Source of the DNA: Polynucleobacter sp. MG-6-Vaara-E2
Lineage (GTDB): Bacteria > Pseudomonadota > Gammaproteobacteria > Burkholderiales > Burkholderiaceae
Assembly: GCF_018687695.1 (NCBI RefSeq)
Contig: NZ_CP061303.1
Coordinates: 682,001-746,000 of the forward strand
Direction of reading: 5' to 3'
Length of the DNA stretch: 64,000 nucleotides
In this document: positions 9,419 to 17,387 of the stretch, piece by piece
Layout: every line of letters starts with the position of its first letter
How positions within the stretch are numbered: the first letter of the stretch is position 1
Notes under the pieces: model-generated
What the model saw: the letters and a program-made list of their open reading frames with translations, nothing else
What the model was told of the DNA's origin: nothing
Database searches by the model: none
Translations under genes and position numbers: made by a program

Positions 9419-10203
9419 AATCCTCCGCAAATTCCATGACGAATCTATCCAAAAGTCTTCTGCTTGCAACCCTATCAGCATCCTTGATGCTCCTAGTAGC
9501 ATGCTCGACGCCTCGTACAAAACCAGCGAGCGTCTTTGATCGCTCCGGTGGATCTGTTTCTTATGAGCCAGCGCCTCCTGGTTACTATCGTGTGAAAAAA
9601 GGGGATACCTTAGCCCGCATTGCCTTAGATCATGGCCAAGCGCCGCGTGATGTAACGCAGTGGAACAAAGACGAAAATCCCAATTTCAATCCGAATGTGA
9701 TTGAAGTGGGCGATTTGGTTTTGATTAAGCCACCAGCAAGCACCAAAGCAGCAAAGCCAGTGGAAAAGAAATCTACTCTCAGCGTAGAGAAAGCGGATGC
9801 ACCAGCACAAGCTGAATCTGCTAAGTCTGAAGTGGTGGCAGAGCCAGGCATTCGCTTATCTTGGCCAGCCAAAGGTAAGGTCACTGGTGAATTTAACGAA
9901 ACCAATAAAGGTATCGATATTGCTGGCAAAGTTGGCGAGCCTGTATTGGCCGCTGCTGATGGCAAAGTCGTCTATGCCGGCAATAGTTTGCGTGGTTATG
10001 GCAATTTAGTTATTGTGAAACATGACAATACGTATCTGACCGCCTACGCACATAACAGCAAGCTCTTAGTTAAAGAGGGTGATAGCGTGCGCAAGGGTCA
10101 GAAGATTGCGGAAATGGGTGATACTGATGCCAATGCGCCAAAACTGCATTTTGAGTTGCGTGTGAATGGCAAACCAGTCAATCCAACACCATACTTGCAG
10201 TAA
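9415..10203 (+). CDS. nlpD: Lipoprotein NlpD, LysM and LytM domains
   Basis: 262-residue lipoprotein with a signal peptide and lipobox LVAC (C30). A LysM peptidoglycan-binding repeat spans about residues 57-105, followed by an Ala/Lys-rich linker, then an M23/LytM domain from about residue 145 to the end. The first zinc ligand of active M23 enzymes is replaced (NKGID instead of H-x-G-x-D) while YAH and LHFE remain. That is the known state of NlpD/EnvC, which activate amidases rather than cutting peptidoglycan themselves. The likely role is therefore control of septal amidase AmiC during cell separation. In several related genera I recall rpoS next; here it is absent. Confidence 0.94.
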   Translation: MKSSANSMTNLSKSLLLATLSASLMLLVACSTPRTKPASVFDRSGGSVSYEPAPPGYYRVKKGDTLARIALDHGQAPRDVTQWNKDENPNFNPNVIEVGDLVLIKPPASTKAAKPVEKKSTLSVEKADAPAQAESAKSEVVAEPGIRLSWPAKGKVTGEFNETNKGIDIAGKVGEPVLAAADGKVVYAGNSLRGYGNLVIVKHDNTYLTAYAHNSKLLVKEGDSVRKGQKIAEMGDTDANAPKLHFELRVNGKPVNPTPYLQ

Positions 10204-10226
10204 GCCGTACCCCAAGTTAAGAGCCT

Positions 10227-11048
10227 ATGGCCACCGTTCTCGTCTTTGATATTGAAACGATTCCTGATGTAGCAGGCTTGCGTCGTCTCGAAGACTATCC
10301 CGATTCCATGACTAATGCAGAAGTTGCAGCCAAGGCGATGGCCGAGCGCGCAGCAAAAACCGGTAGTGAGTTTCTACCATTGTTCTTACAAAAGATTGTT
10401 GCTATCTCTTGTGTCATTCGTAGAACGACAAAAGAAGGTGCGCCCCAAATTAAAGTGGGAACCTTAGGTACGCCAGAAGATGATGAGAAGGTCTTAATTC
10501 AGGCATTCTTTGATTTGGTTGAGAAGTACACGCCACAACTCGTTTCATGGAATGGTAGCGGTTTTGACCTGCCCGTTTTGCACTACCGAGCGCTAGCCAA
10601 TTTCGTTCAAGCGCCACGTTATTGGGAAATGGGTGAGAGCCAAGAGGCCGATAGCCGAGACTTTAAGTGGAACAACTACATCAGTCGTTATCACATGCGT
10701 CATCTTGACATGATGGACCTTCTAGCCAAATTTAATGGCAGAGCCAACGCACCATTGGATGGTCTTGCAAAACTCTGTGGCTTTCCAGGCAAGATGGGTA
10801 TGGACGGCAGCCAAGTTTGGCCAGCATATCAAGAAGGCAAGATAAATGACATCCGTCGTTACTGTGAGACTGATGTTGTGAACACTTATCTCATGTATTG
10901 CCGTTTTCAATTGCTGCGCGGTGGTTTCTCATTAGCGGAATATCAAGAAGAAATTGATTTTGTAAAAGCTTATTTAGAAAAAGAAGCCAAAGAGCCAAAC
11001 GGTAGTCAGTGGCAAGAATATCTCCAAGGTTTTGCACCGGATGCGTAG
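10227..11048 (+). CDS. Predicted 3'-5' exonuclease, PolB-like DnaQ fold
   Basis: 273-residue protein of the family related to the exonuclease domain of DNA polymerase B. ExoI motif is FDIET at residues 6-10, ExoII is the SWNGSGFDLP segment, and ExoIII is the YCETDVVNTY segment near residue 212; together these supply the acidic metal ligands. There is no polymerase domain. In related genomes this gene is a stand-alone conserved hypothetical; its substrate is not established to my knowledge. It follows nlpD after 23 bases and overlaps the rlmD start, so it is probably part of the same transcript. Confidence 0.82.
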   Translation: MATVLVFDIETIPDVAGLRRLEDYPDSMTNAEVAAKAMAERAAKTGSEFLPLFLQKIVAISCVIRRTTKEGAPQIKVGTLGTPEDDEKVLIQAFFDLVEKYTPQLVSWNGSGFDLPVLHYRALANFVQAPRYWEMGESQEADSRDFKWNNYISRYHMRHLDMMDLLAKFNGRANAPLDGLAKLCGFPGKMGMDGSQVWPAYQEGKINDIRRYCETDVVNTYLMYCRFQLLRGGFSLAEYQEEIDFVKAYLEKEAKEPNGSQWQEYLQGFAPDA

Positions 11049-12468
11049 AGGCGACAAGCCAGTCAATATTGAAGTGACTGAGCCAGTAAGAGTTGAAGCG
11101 CTTGATTTAGATGCCCAAGGTATTGCCCGCTTAACCCCAAACGAAGAAGAGTTAGCGCAAGGACAGAGCGGTAAAGTCATTTTCATTAAAGGCGCGCTAC
11201 CTACAGAGCTCGTCACCTACACCATCACCAGCGATAAAGCCCGCTTTAGTAAAGCGAAGTTACGCGAGGTATTAAAGCCTGCAGTATTTCGGGCGGAGCC
11301 CAAGTGCGCAGCCTTTGGGGTATGTGGTGGTTGCACCATGCAGCACTTAGATATTCGGGCGCAAGTCGCCATGAAGCAGCGCGTGCTCGAAGATGATTTG
11401 CATCACATCGCCAAAGTAAAACCAGAAGAAATTTTGCGTCCGATGGGTGGGCCTGCATGGGAATATCGTCATCGTGCCCGTTTGAGCGCCGTTAATCGCT
11501 CGATCAAAAAAGGCACAGTTCTCATTGGCTTTCATGAAGGTAAGAGTGGTTATGTAGCCGACATGTTGGCCTGCGAGATTTTGCCTAAGCATGTATCTGA
11601 TCTATTACCGGAAATGCGAAAATTGGTGATGGGTTTATCGATTGTCGATCGCATGCCCCAAATTGAGATTGCGGTTGGTGAGCCAGAAGATCCAAATTCG
11701 GATGACCCCAAGAAAAACAAGCCCGTCACCGCGCTAGTGTTCCGTAATCTTCAGCCCTTAACGCTAGCCGATGAAGTGCTCATGCGATCCTTTGCTGATC
11801 AGCATCAGGCGTGGATTTGGCTGCAGCCCAAAGGCATTGAGACGGTAGCCCCTTTTTATCCAGAGACAGGCAAGCTTTGTTACCGCTTGCCTGAATTTGA
11901 AATTGAGATGCCATTTAAACCTGCAGACTTTACGCAGGTTAATCACATGATGAATCGCTCACTGGTGAGTAGGGCAATTCGCTTGTTAGAAGTAAATGAA
12001 TCAGATCGGGTGCTCGATTTATTTTGTGGCATTGGTAACTTCACCTTGCCACTCGCTAGAAAAGCAAAACAGGTTCTAGGAATTGAAGGTTTAGCAACGC
12101 TCACAACCAGAGCTAAACAAAACGCAGAACATAATGGTTTGCAAGATAAGGCAAGTTTTATGCAAAGCGATTTGTTTGAAGTTACTACCGAGACGATTGC
12201 CTCATGGAGTAGAGCAGAGCGCTGGTTAATGGACCCGCCACGTGAGGGCGCTATGGAAATTTGTAAGTCACTGGCAGATCTACATCTGCAGAAAAGTGAT
12301 TTGCTCCCACAGCGTATTGTCTATGTGTCTTGCAATCCCAAAACTCTGGCCAGAGATGCTGATATCTTGTGTCACCAAGCTGGCTACACCCTCAAAGGGG
12401 CGGGTATTGTGAATATGTTCCCGCATACATCCCACGTTGAATCCATGGCGGTTTTTGACAAGACTTAG
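11041..12468 (+). CDS. rlmD: 23S rRNA (uracil-1939-C5)-methyltransferase RlmD
   Basis: About 475 residues. RlmD (RumA) methylates U1939 of 23S rRNA. An N-terminal TRAM-like domain is followed by the iron-sulfur motif CAAFGVCGGC and a fourth Cys in MLACEI. The C-terminal methyltransferase has VLDLFCGIGNF (SAM site) and the catalytic-cysteine motif VSCNPKTLARD. I chose ATG 11041, which has AAGG about 11 bases upstream; a TTG at 11032 would be too close to that ribosome site. The gene overlaps the preceding exonuclease gene by eight bases. Its stop codon region carries the promoter of the next gene. Confidence 0.94.
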   Translation: MRRGDKPVNIEVTEPVRVEALDLDAQGIARLTPNEEELAQGQSGKVIFIKGALPTELVTYTITSDKARFSKAKLREVLKPAVFRAEPKCAAFGVCGGCTMQHLDIRAQVAMKQRVLEDDLHHIAKVKPEEILRPMGGPAWEYRHRARLSAVNRSIKKGTVLIGFHEGKSGYVADMLACEILPKHVSDLLPEMRKLVMGLSIVDRMPQIEIAVGEPEDPNSDDPKKNKPVTALVFRNLQPLTLADEVLMRSFADQHQAWIWLQPKGIETVAPFYPETGKLCYRLPEFEIEMPFKPADFTQVNHMMNRSLVSRAIRLLEVNESDRVLDLFCGIGNFTLPLARKAKQVLGIEGLATLTTRAKQNAEHNGLQDKASFMQSDLFEVTTETIASWSRAERWLMDPPREGAMEICKSLADLHLQKSDLLPQRIVYVSCNPKTLARDADILCHQAGYTLKGAGIVNMFPHTSHVESMAVFDKT

Positions 12469-12482
12469 ACTTCTGATATATT
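12455..12482 (+). promoter_or_regulatory. Strong sigma-70 promoter overlapping the rlmD stop
   Basis: A perfect TTGACA at 12455-12460 lies 16 bases before TATATT at 12477-12482. It should fire near 12489, giving a 34-base leader for the outer-membrane protein at 12523. An inverted repeat ATTGCT-A-AGCAAT at 12480-12492 overlaps the -10 and start region and could be an operator. Confidence 0.6.
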
Positions 12483-12522
12483 GCTAAGCAATCAATATAA
12501 ATAAGTATTTAGGGGTAGTGAT

Positions 12523-13077
12523 ATGAAAAAAATAGCAATTTTGATATGGGCTCTTATTACGCCTATTGCCTATGCTCAATCACAAAATTTTGAGGGTTTT
12601 GGTTTGTCAATTGACTACTCCATGAACTCTATTACGGACGTATCAACACCCGGAGGATCCGCAACGAGTCGAAGTGGTATTCCGAGTATTACTGCTGATG
12701 CATACAAGGCTATGAATAAGGATTGGCTGGTTGGGGTCTACGGAACTTATGATTTGGGTACAACTGATACGTCAGGCAGTGATCCTGACGCTCACCATCC
12801 AATTGAGGCTGGTGGAAAAATTGGCTATGCAATTACTGACAATTTACTAGGCTATGTGAAACTAGGTTGGTCATGGTCCAAGTACTCTTCGCCAGGCTAC
12901 TATCAGTGGTTGAATGGATCAAGTTATGGCATTGGCGCTGAATACTTGCTCACTAAGAACCTCTTCACAAGAGTCGAGGTCTCACAGCAAAACTATAAAA
13001 CCGTTCAATGGAGCGATGGCTCAACCGATAAGGTGAATATCAACTCCTACGGTATTTCTTTGGGCTGGCGTTTCTAG
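12523..13077 (+). CDS. Small outer-membrane beta-barrel protein
   Basis: 184 residues with a clear signal peptide (residues 1-18, cleavage after AYA). The mature chain is a set of amphipathic beta-strands with many Tyr, Gly and Ser residues, a GGKIGYAITDNLLGYVKLGW strand pair resembling the OmpA/opacity eight-strand barrels, and a C-terminal WRF. I read it as an eight-stranded barrel of the Opa/OmpW/OmpX kind without being able to name a family. It has its own strong promoter and stands alone. Function could be adhesion, small-molecule passage or envelope stability; the sequence does not decide. Confidence 0.65.
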   Translation: MKKIAILIWALITPIAYAQSQNFEGFGLSIDYSMNSITDVSTPGGSATSRSGIPSITADAYKAMNKDWLVGVYGTYDLGTTDTSGSDPDAHHPIEAGGKIGYAITDNLLGYVKLGWSWSKYSSPGYYQWLNGSSYGIGAEYLLTKNLFTRVEVSQQNYKTVQWSDGSTDKVNINSYGISLGWRF

Positions 13078-13111
13078 CCTTCCAATGAAAACTGCCTAGA
13101 TAGGCAATATA

Positions 13112-13127
13112 TGCACCAAATTGGTAC
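13112..13127. promoter_or_regulatory. Possible NtrC-like half-conserved box
   Basis: TGCACCAAATTGGTAC resembles the NtrC consensus TGCACC-N5-GGTGCA with one mismatch in the right arm. It lies about 135 bases before the small membrane ORF at 13262. The match alone is weak; it is recorded because better NtrC boxes occur before glnA. Confidence 0.22.
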
Positions 13128-13209
13128 TTCTCTAGTGCACTTTTGGTGTTTTCCTTGTTTTTGGGTGCATTAGAGGGGTTTATCTGTCTTATAGAAGAGT
13201 AGATTGAAC

Positions 13210-13236
13210 TTGTAGGTAGAGGTTGGTGGCCTACAG
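13210..13236 (+). promoter_or_regulatory. Hairpin in the leader of the 26-residue ORF
   Basis: TGTAGG at 13211-13216 pairs with CCTACA at 13230-13235 around a purine-rich 13-base loop. It ends 15 bases before the ribosome-binding site of the small ORF, so it may affect its translation. The rest of 13078-13210 is AT-rich with another short inverted repeat (TGCC-TAGATA-GGCA at 13093-13106) and no ORF I would support. Confidence 0.35.
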
Positions 13237-13261
13237 ATTCATTTACTTCTAGGAGAGCATC

Positions 13262-13342
13262 ATGAGAGCCTCAGATAGTTTTGCAATCTTATTGATTTTG
13301 ATTGCACTGTCTTATGCGGTGAGTATGTTTGTAGCGAACTAA
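13262..13342 (+). CDS. Very small single-pass membrane protein (26 residues)
   Basis: An ATG at 13262 with an excellent AGGAGA at 13251-13256 and 5-base spacing opens a 27-codon frame ending in TAA. The product has six polar residues, then an unbroken hydrophobic run from about residue 7 to 25 (FAILLILIALSYAVSMFVA), long enough for one membrane span. No cleavage site is evident. It is too short for ordinary gene finders. I do not recognise a family. Support comes from the ribosome site, the hydrophobic pattern and the structured leader; conservation cannot be tested here. Small membrane peptides of this size in other bacteria often modulate a transporter, kinase or protease. Confidence 0.55.
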   Translation: MRASDSFAILLILIALSYAVSMFVAN

Positions 13343-13382
13343 TTTTTTAGTTCAAGCAACTACAAACAAGCAGACATTAAAT

Positions 13383-13406
13383 AAAAAAGGCACCCGCAGG
13401 TGCCTT
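13383..13406 (-). terminator. Intrinsic terminator of the BI-1 family gene
   Basis: AAGGCACC-CGCA-GGTGCCTT at 13387-13406 is an 8-base perfect stem. Read on the minus strand it is followed by a run of six T residues, so it ends transcription of the gene at 13461-14162. There is no T run on the plus side. Confidence 0.8.
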
Positions 13407-13460
13407 GAGAGAGCAACACACTCAAATTCAAGTGTGGCTTCTAGTGTGTCTTAATGTCAC

Positions 13461-14162
13461 TTAATCGCGATTACCGCCAACAATACCCAAGAGGGCTAGC
13501 AAGTTGGTAAACACGTTGTACACATCTAAGTAGATCGCTAATGTAGCCATGATGTAATTGGTTTCGCCGCCATTGACCACGCGCTGTACATCAACGAGGA
13601 TGAAGGCAGAGAAGATCGCGATAGCCAGAACCATCACAGTCAACATCAAAGCAGGCAATTGCAACCAGATGTTTGCTAAGGAAGCGACGATTAAGAGTAA
13701 TACGCCGACCATCAACCATTTACCTAGGCCAGCAAAGTCACTCTTGCTCACGGTAGCAATAGTTGCCATCGTTGCAAAGATTGCCGCTGTGCCACCAAAG
13801 GAAAGCATGATGAGCGCAGCGCCGTTGCTATAGCTATTGAGGGTGAAGCCAACTAAACGGGACAACATGATTCCCATGAAGAAGGTAAAGCCCAACAGCA
13901 GAAGTACGCCGACGCCAGTCTCTTTATTCTTTTCAATAGCCCAGAAGAATCCGAATGCCACTGCCATGAAAACAATGAAGCCTAAGAAAGGGCTGCCTGA
14001 GAACAGATCAAGACCCATCGCTACGCCAAGCCACGCGCCGATAACAGTTGGAACCATGGAGAGCGCCAACAGGGCATAGGTATTGCGCAGTACGCGGTTG
14101 CGTACCTGGACGGTGCTTATTGAGCCGGTCTGGCCAAAGCCGTAAGAGTTCAGATCACTCAT
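13461..14162 (-). CDS. Bax inhibitor-1 (YccA/YbhL) family membrane protein
   Basis: 233 residues, with seven predicted membrane segments after a short N-terminal tail (MSDLNSYGFG...). The family includes the E. coli FtsH substrate and modulator YccA and the calcium-leak protein BsYetJ; the precise role here is unknown. The conserved pattern of Gly-rich helices, LSRLVGFTLNSYSNG and the closing YLDVYNVFTNLLALLGI are typical. I chose ATG 14162 because GAAGGAG lies just upstream on the minus strand; the longer frame from 14201 has no such site. Gene and leader are flanked by a promoter and a terminator, so it is monocistronic. Confidence 0.9.
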   Translation of the reverse strand: MSDLNSYGFGQTGSISTVQVRNRVLRNTYALLALSMVPTVIGAWLGVAMGLDLFSGSPFLGFIVFMAVAFGFFWAIEKNKETGVGVLLLLGFTFFMGIMLSRLVGFTLNSYSNGAALIMLSFGGTAAIFATMATIATVSKSDFAGLGKWLMVGVLLLIVASLANIWLQLPALMLTVMVLAIAIFSAFILVDVQRVVNGGETNYIMATLAIYLDVYNVFTNLLALLGIVGGNRD

Positions 14163-14219
14163 ATTGACTCCTTCTTTTTCATAGTTGTTACAAGAGCCCA
14201 TATAGGGCTGTTGACATTA

Positions 14220-14246
14220 AGTATAGACAAAACACCTCAATTTCAA
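14220..14246 (-). promoter_or_regulatory. Possible promoter of the BI-1 family gene
   Basis: On the minus strand TTGAAA (14246-14241) and TATACT (14225-14220) are separated by 15 bases. The spacing is short. The leader that follows contains AGCCC-ATATA-GGGCT (14195-14209), a small hairpin. Confidence 0.35.
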
Positions 14247-14341
14247 GCCCCCCATATAAAGACCTACAAATACTGGGCTTATGCCCTGTAAATTCAAGGG
14301 CTTAGCCCTACAGACATAGGGGTAAATACGGTCAGGCAATG

Positions 14342-14347
14342 TATAAT
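14342..14347 (+). promoter_or_regulatory. Likely -10 element of the ndk promoter
   Basis: A perfect TATAAT about 75 bases before the ndk ATG. I see no good -35 at the usual distance. Upstream, 14275-14313 holds nested inverted repeats (GGGC-TTAT-GCCC, AGGGC-TTA-GCCCT, and an outer CTGTA...TACAG). Confidence 0.4.
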
Positions 14348-14422
14348 TCGGGGGTCGCTGAAGAAGGGTGCCTTATTGACCCGACCCAGCAAATACCCTT
14401 GAAATCACTATTGGAGTCTTGA

Positions 14423-14848
14423 ATGGCAATTGAACGCACCCTATCTATTATCAAACCTGATGCTGTCGCTAAAAACGTCATCGGCAAAATCTATGACCGT
14501 TTTGAATCCGCTGGTTTGAAGATCGTTGCTTCTAGAATGGCGCATTTGTCACAAAATGAAGCAGAGCAGTTCTACGGCGTTCACAAGGATCGTCCTTTCT
14601 TCAAAGATTTAGTGAACTTCATGATTTCTGGTCCAGTCATGATTCAAGTGTTGCAAGGCGAAGGCGCTATTGCTAAGAACCGCGATTTGATGGGCGCTAC
14701 CGATCCGAAGAAAGCAGAAAAAGGCACAATCCGTGCTGACTTTGCTGACAGCATCGATGCAAACGCTGTACATGGTTCTGACGCTCCTGAAACAGCTGCT
14801 GTGGAAGTTGCATTCTTCTTCCCTGGCATGAATGTTTTCAATCGTTAA
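14423..14848 (+). CDS. ndk: Nucleoside-diphosphate kinase
   Basis: 141 residues, normal length. NDK transfers the gamma phosphate of ATP to other nucleoside diphosphates through a phosphohistidine. The active-site histidine is H117 in NAVHGSDA, and the N-terminal ERTLSIIKPDAV block is diagnostic. A Shine-Dalgarno (TTGGAGTC) precedes the ATG. In Burkholderiales ndk opens the long ndk-rlmN-...-purA gene run, as it does here. Identification is certain. Confidence 0.99.
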   Translation: MAIERTLSIIKPDAVAKNVIGKIYDRFESAGLKIVASRMAHLSQNEAEQFYGVHKDRPFFKDLVNFMISGPVMIQVLQGEGAIAKNRDLMGATDPKKAEKGTIRADFADSIDANAVHGSDAPETAAVEVAFFFPGMNVFNR

Positions 14849-14879
14849 TCAACCACCTATTGATTGATAAGTAGGCGCA

Positions 14880-16088
14880 TTGACCTCCCCGCGCGTAAAT
14901 CTCTTAGATTTTGACGCTGACCAAATGGCGGCGTATGTCGCGGGGTTGAATGAAAAGCCCTTTAGGGCAAAGCAGCTCATGCAGTGGATACACCAACGTG
15001 GTGTAGCGAACATTGATGACATGAGTGATCTGGCAAAAAGCTTTCGAGCTACCTTGCAGGGTAAAGCAGAAGTATTCTCTCTTCCCGTAATTAAAGACGA
15101 ACACGCTCTCGATGGAACCCGCAAGTGGTTGCTCGACGTGGGGGCTGGCAATGCGGTGGAGTCTGTCTATATTCCCGAGGATGACAGAGGCACCTTGTGT
15201 ATCTCTTCTCAAGCGGGTTGTGCAGTCAATTGCCGTTTTTGCTCAACTGGGCATCAAGGCTTCTCACGCAATCTGACTTCCGGTGAAATCATTGGACAGT
15301 TGTGGTTTGTAGAACATCTTTTGCGTAATGACCCAGAAGCAGTGCGCAGAATTGAAAAATATCCAACGCCAGGTTGGGAACACACGGGTCGTGTGATTTC
15401 TAATGTGGTGATGATGGGCATGGGCGAGCCCTTGCTCAACTATGACAATGTGGTTTCTGCATTGCGTTTGATGTTAGACGATAGAGCCTATGGCTTATCA
15501 CGTCGTCGTGTCACCGTATCAACCTCCGGCGTAGTGCCGATGATTGATCGCCTCGCGGAAGATTGCCCAGTTGCATTAGCAGTGTCATTGCATGCACCAA
15601 ACGATGCCTTGCGTGATCAGCTCGTGCCACTGAATCAAAAATATCCACTACGGGAATTGTTAGACGCTTGCGAGCGTTACTTGCCATTTGCGCCACGGGA
15701 CTTCTTGACCTTTGAGTATTGCATGCTCGACGGCGTAAACGATTCTGACATTCAGGCAAAAGAATTAGTACGTTTGCTCAAGAACATCAAATGCAAAATT
15801 AACCTGATTCCGTTTAATCCATTCCCTGAGTCAGGCCTTAAGCGCTCATCAAACCAGCGTGTAAACACCTTTGCCAGCATCTTGCTGGATGCTGGAATGG
15901 TGGCAACTGTGCGTAAGACCCGTGGTGACGATATCGCTGCAGCCTGCGGTCAGCTAGCGGGTGATGTAGTAGACCGTACTCGCGTGCGCGAGCGCGCTGT
16001 GCACAAAGCAGAAATTGAGATTGAAGAAGTTGAATCTGATACCCAGTCAAACGAGCACCCCATTGAGTGGCTCAAAAAATTAAATTAA
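14880..16088 (+). CDS. rlmN: Dual-specificity 23S rRNA/tRNA adenine-C2 methyltransferase RlmN
   Basis: 402-residue radical-SAM enzyme that methylates A2503 of 23S rRNA and A37 of some tRNAs. The radical-SAM cluster motif is C114-x3-C118-x2-C121 (CAVNCRFC). The mechanism also needs two further cysteines; the C-terminal one is visible in AACGQL near residue 360. The start is TTG at 14880 with a weak TAGG upstream. The start is consistent with the family N-terminus (NLLDFD...). In many relatives pilF/rodZ-type genes lie between rlmN and ispG; here ispG follows after 10 bases. Confidence 0.97.
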   Translation: MTSPRVNLLDFDADQMAAYVAGLNEKPFRAKQLMQWIHQRGVANIDDMSDLAKSFRATLQGKAEVFSLPVIKDEHALDGTRKWLLDVGAGNAVESVYIPEDDRGTLCISSQAGCAVNCRFCSTGHQGFSRNLTSGEIIGQLWFVEHLLRNDPEAVRRIEKYPTPGWEHTGRVISNVVMMGMGEPLLNYDNVVSALRLMLDDRAYGLSRRRVTVSTSGVVPMIDRLAEDCPVALAVSLHAPNDALRDQLVPLNQKYPLRELLDACERYLPFAPRDFLTFEYCMLDGVNDSDIQAKELVRLLKNIKCKINLIPFNPFPESGLKRSSNQRVNTFASILLDAGMVATVRKTRGDDIAAACGQLAGDVVDRTRVRERAVHKAEIEIEEVESDTQSNEHPIEWLKKLN

Positions 16089-16098
16089 TTAGAACCCC

Positions 16099-17370
16099 AT
16101 GAGCTCTAATCCATCATCGCTTCCAAAGCTGCCTTTAGGACCATCTCCTAAGCGAGCTACACGTCAAGCAACCGTTGCTTGGAAAACTAACATCATTACT
16201 GTTGGTGGTGATGCGCCTGTACGCGTTCAGTCCATGACCAATACCGATACTGCAGATGCAGTGGGTACAGCGATTCAAGTTAAAGAGTTAGCGCGTGCCG
16301 GATCAGAGATGGTGCGCATTACGGTCAATACACCAGAAGCTGCAGCAGCCGTTCCATATATTCGTGAGCAGTTAGACAAGATGGATGTCTTGGTGCCATT
16401 GATTGGTGACTTTCATTACAACGGCCACACTCTATTAAACGATTACCCAGAGTGCGCTAAAGCACTTTCAAAGTACCGCATCAATCCTGGCAATGTGGGT
16501 AAGGGCGCCAAGCGTGACCCACAGTTTGCGCAAATGATTGAAGCCGCTTGCAAATACGATAAGCCGATTCGCATTGGGGTGAACTGGGGAAGTTTGGACC
16601 AAGAGTTGTTGGCATCCATCATGGATAGCAATGCTGCACTTGAGAGTCCAAAGTCTGCCCAAGAGGTCATGATTGAAGCGCTTATTCAGTCCGCGCTACA
16701 GTCTGCAGAAAAAGCGGTTGAGCTGGGTATGAACCCGAATCAAATTTTGCTCTCTTGCAAGGTCAGCAATGTTCAGGACTTGGTTGCAGTCTACCGCGAC
16801 CTCTCACGTCGCTCTGACTACCCATTGCACTTAGGTTTAACTGAAGCGGGTATGGGTAGCAAAGGAATTGTGTCTTCAACAGCGGCAATGGGTATCTTGT
16901 TGCAAGAGGGCATTGGTGACACGATTCGCGTTTCATTGACGCCTGACCCTGGCGCTCCCCGCGAAAATGAAGTGATTGTTGCCCAAGAAATTTTGCAAAC
17001 CATGGGATTGCGCAATTTCACACCGATGGTGATTGCTTGCCCTGGTTGCGGAAGAACGACTAGCACCACCTTTCAAGAACTAGCTGCCAATATTCAATCT
17101 TATTTGCGCCAGCAGATGCCGATTTGGAAGAAGACCCACCCAGGCGTAGAGAATATGAATGTGGCGGTAATGGGTTGCATCGTGAATGGTCCTGGTGAGA
17201 GTAAGCATGCCAATATCGGTATTTCCTTGCCCGGCACAGGCGAGACACCGGCTGCTCCAGTGTTTGTGGATGGCGTTAAAGTAAAGACCTTGCGCGGTGA
17301 AAATATTGCCCAGGAGTTTCAGGTCATCGTGGATGACTATGTCAAACAGAACTATGCAGCCAAGAATTAA
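16099..17370 (+). CDS. ispG: 4-hydroxy-3-methylbut-2-enyl diphosphate synthase IspG
   Basis: 423 residues. IspG (GcpE) catalyses the sixth step of the MEP isoprenoid pathway with a 4Fe-4S cluster. The cluster ligands are visible as C314 and C317 (CPGCG) and C360 (GCIVNGPGES), with the following Glu as the fourth ligand in known structures. The N-terminal TIM-barrel segment begins with VGGDAPVRVQSMTNTDT. The gene lies between rlmN and hisS, the usual order. The first 25 residues are a basic tail common in beta-proteobacterial IspG. Confidence 0.98.
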   Translation: MSSNPSSLPKLPLGPSPKRATRQATVAWKTNIITVGGDAPVRVQSMTNTDTADAVGTAIQVKELARAGSEMVRITVNTPEAAAAVPYIREQLDKMDVLVPLIGDFHYNGHTLLNDYPECAKALSKYRINPGNVGKGAKRDPQFAQMIEAACKYDKPIRIGVNWGSLDQELLASIMDSNAALESPKSAQEVMIEALIQSALQSAEKAVELGMNPNQILLSCKVSNVQDLVAVYRDLSRRSDYPLHLGLTEAGMGSKGIVSSTAAMGILLQEGIGDTIRVSLTPDPGAPRENEVIVAQEILQTMGLRNFTPMVIACPGCGRTTSTTFQELAANIQSYLRQQMPIWKKTHPGVENMNVAVMGCIVNGPGESKHANIGISLPGTGETPAAPVFVDGVKVKTLRGENIAQEFQVIVDDYVKQNYAAKN

Positions 17371-17387
17371 TTACATAACAATAAAAA

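Noticed and set aside
9415..10203. NlpD as an active M23 endopeptidase with a mutation
   Set aside because: The missing first zinc ligand (NKGID) is the normal state of NlpD, an amidase activator.
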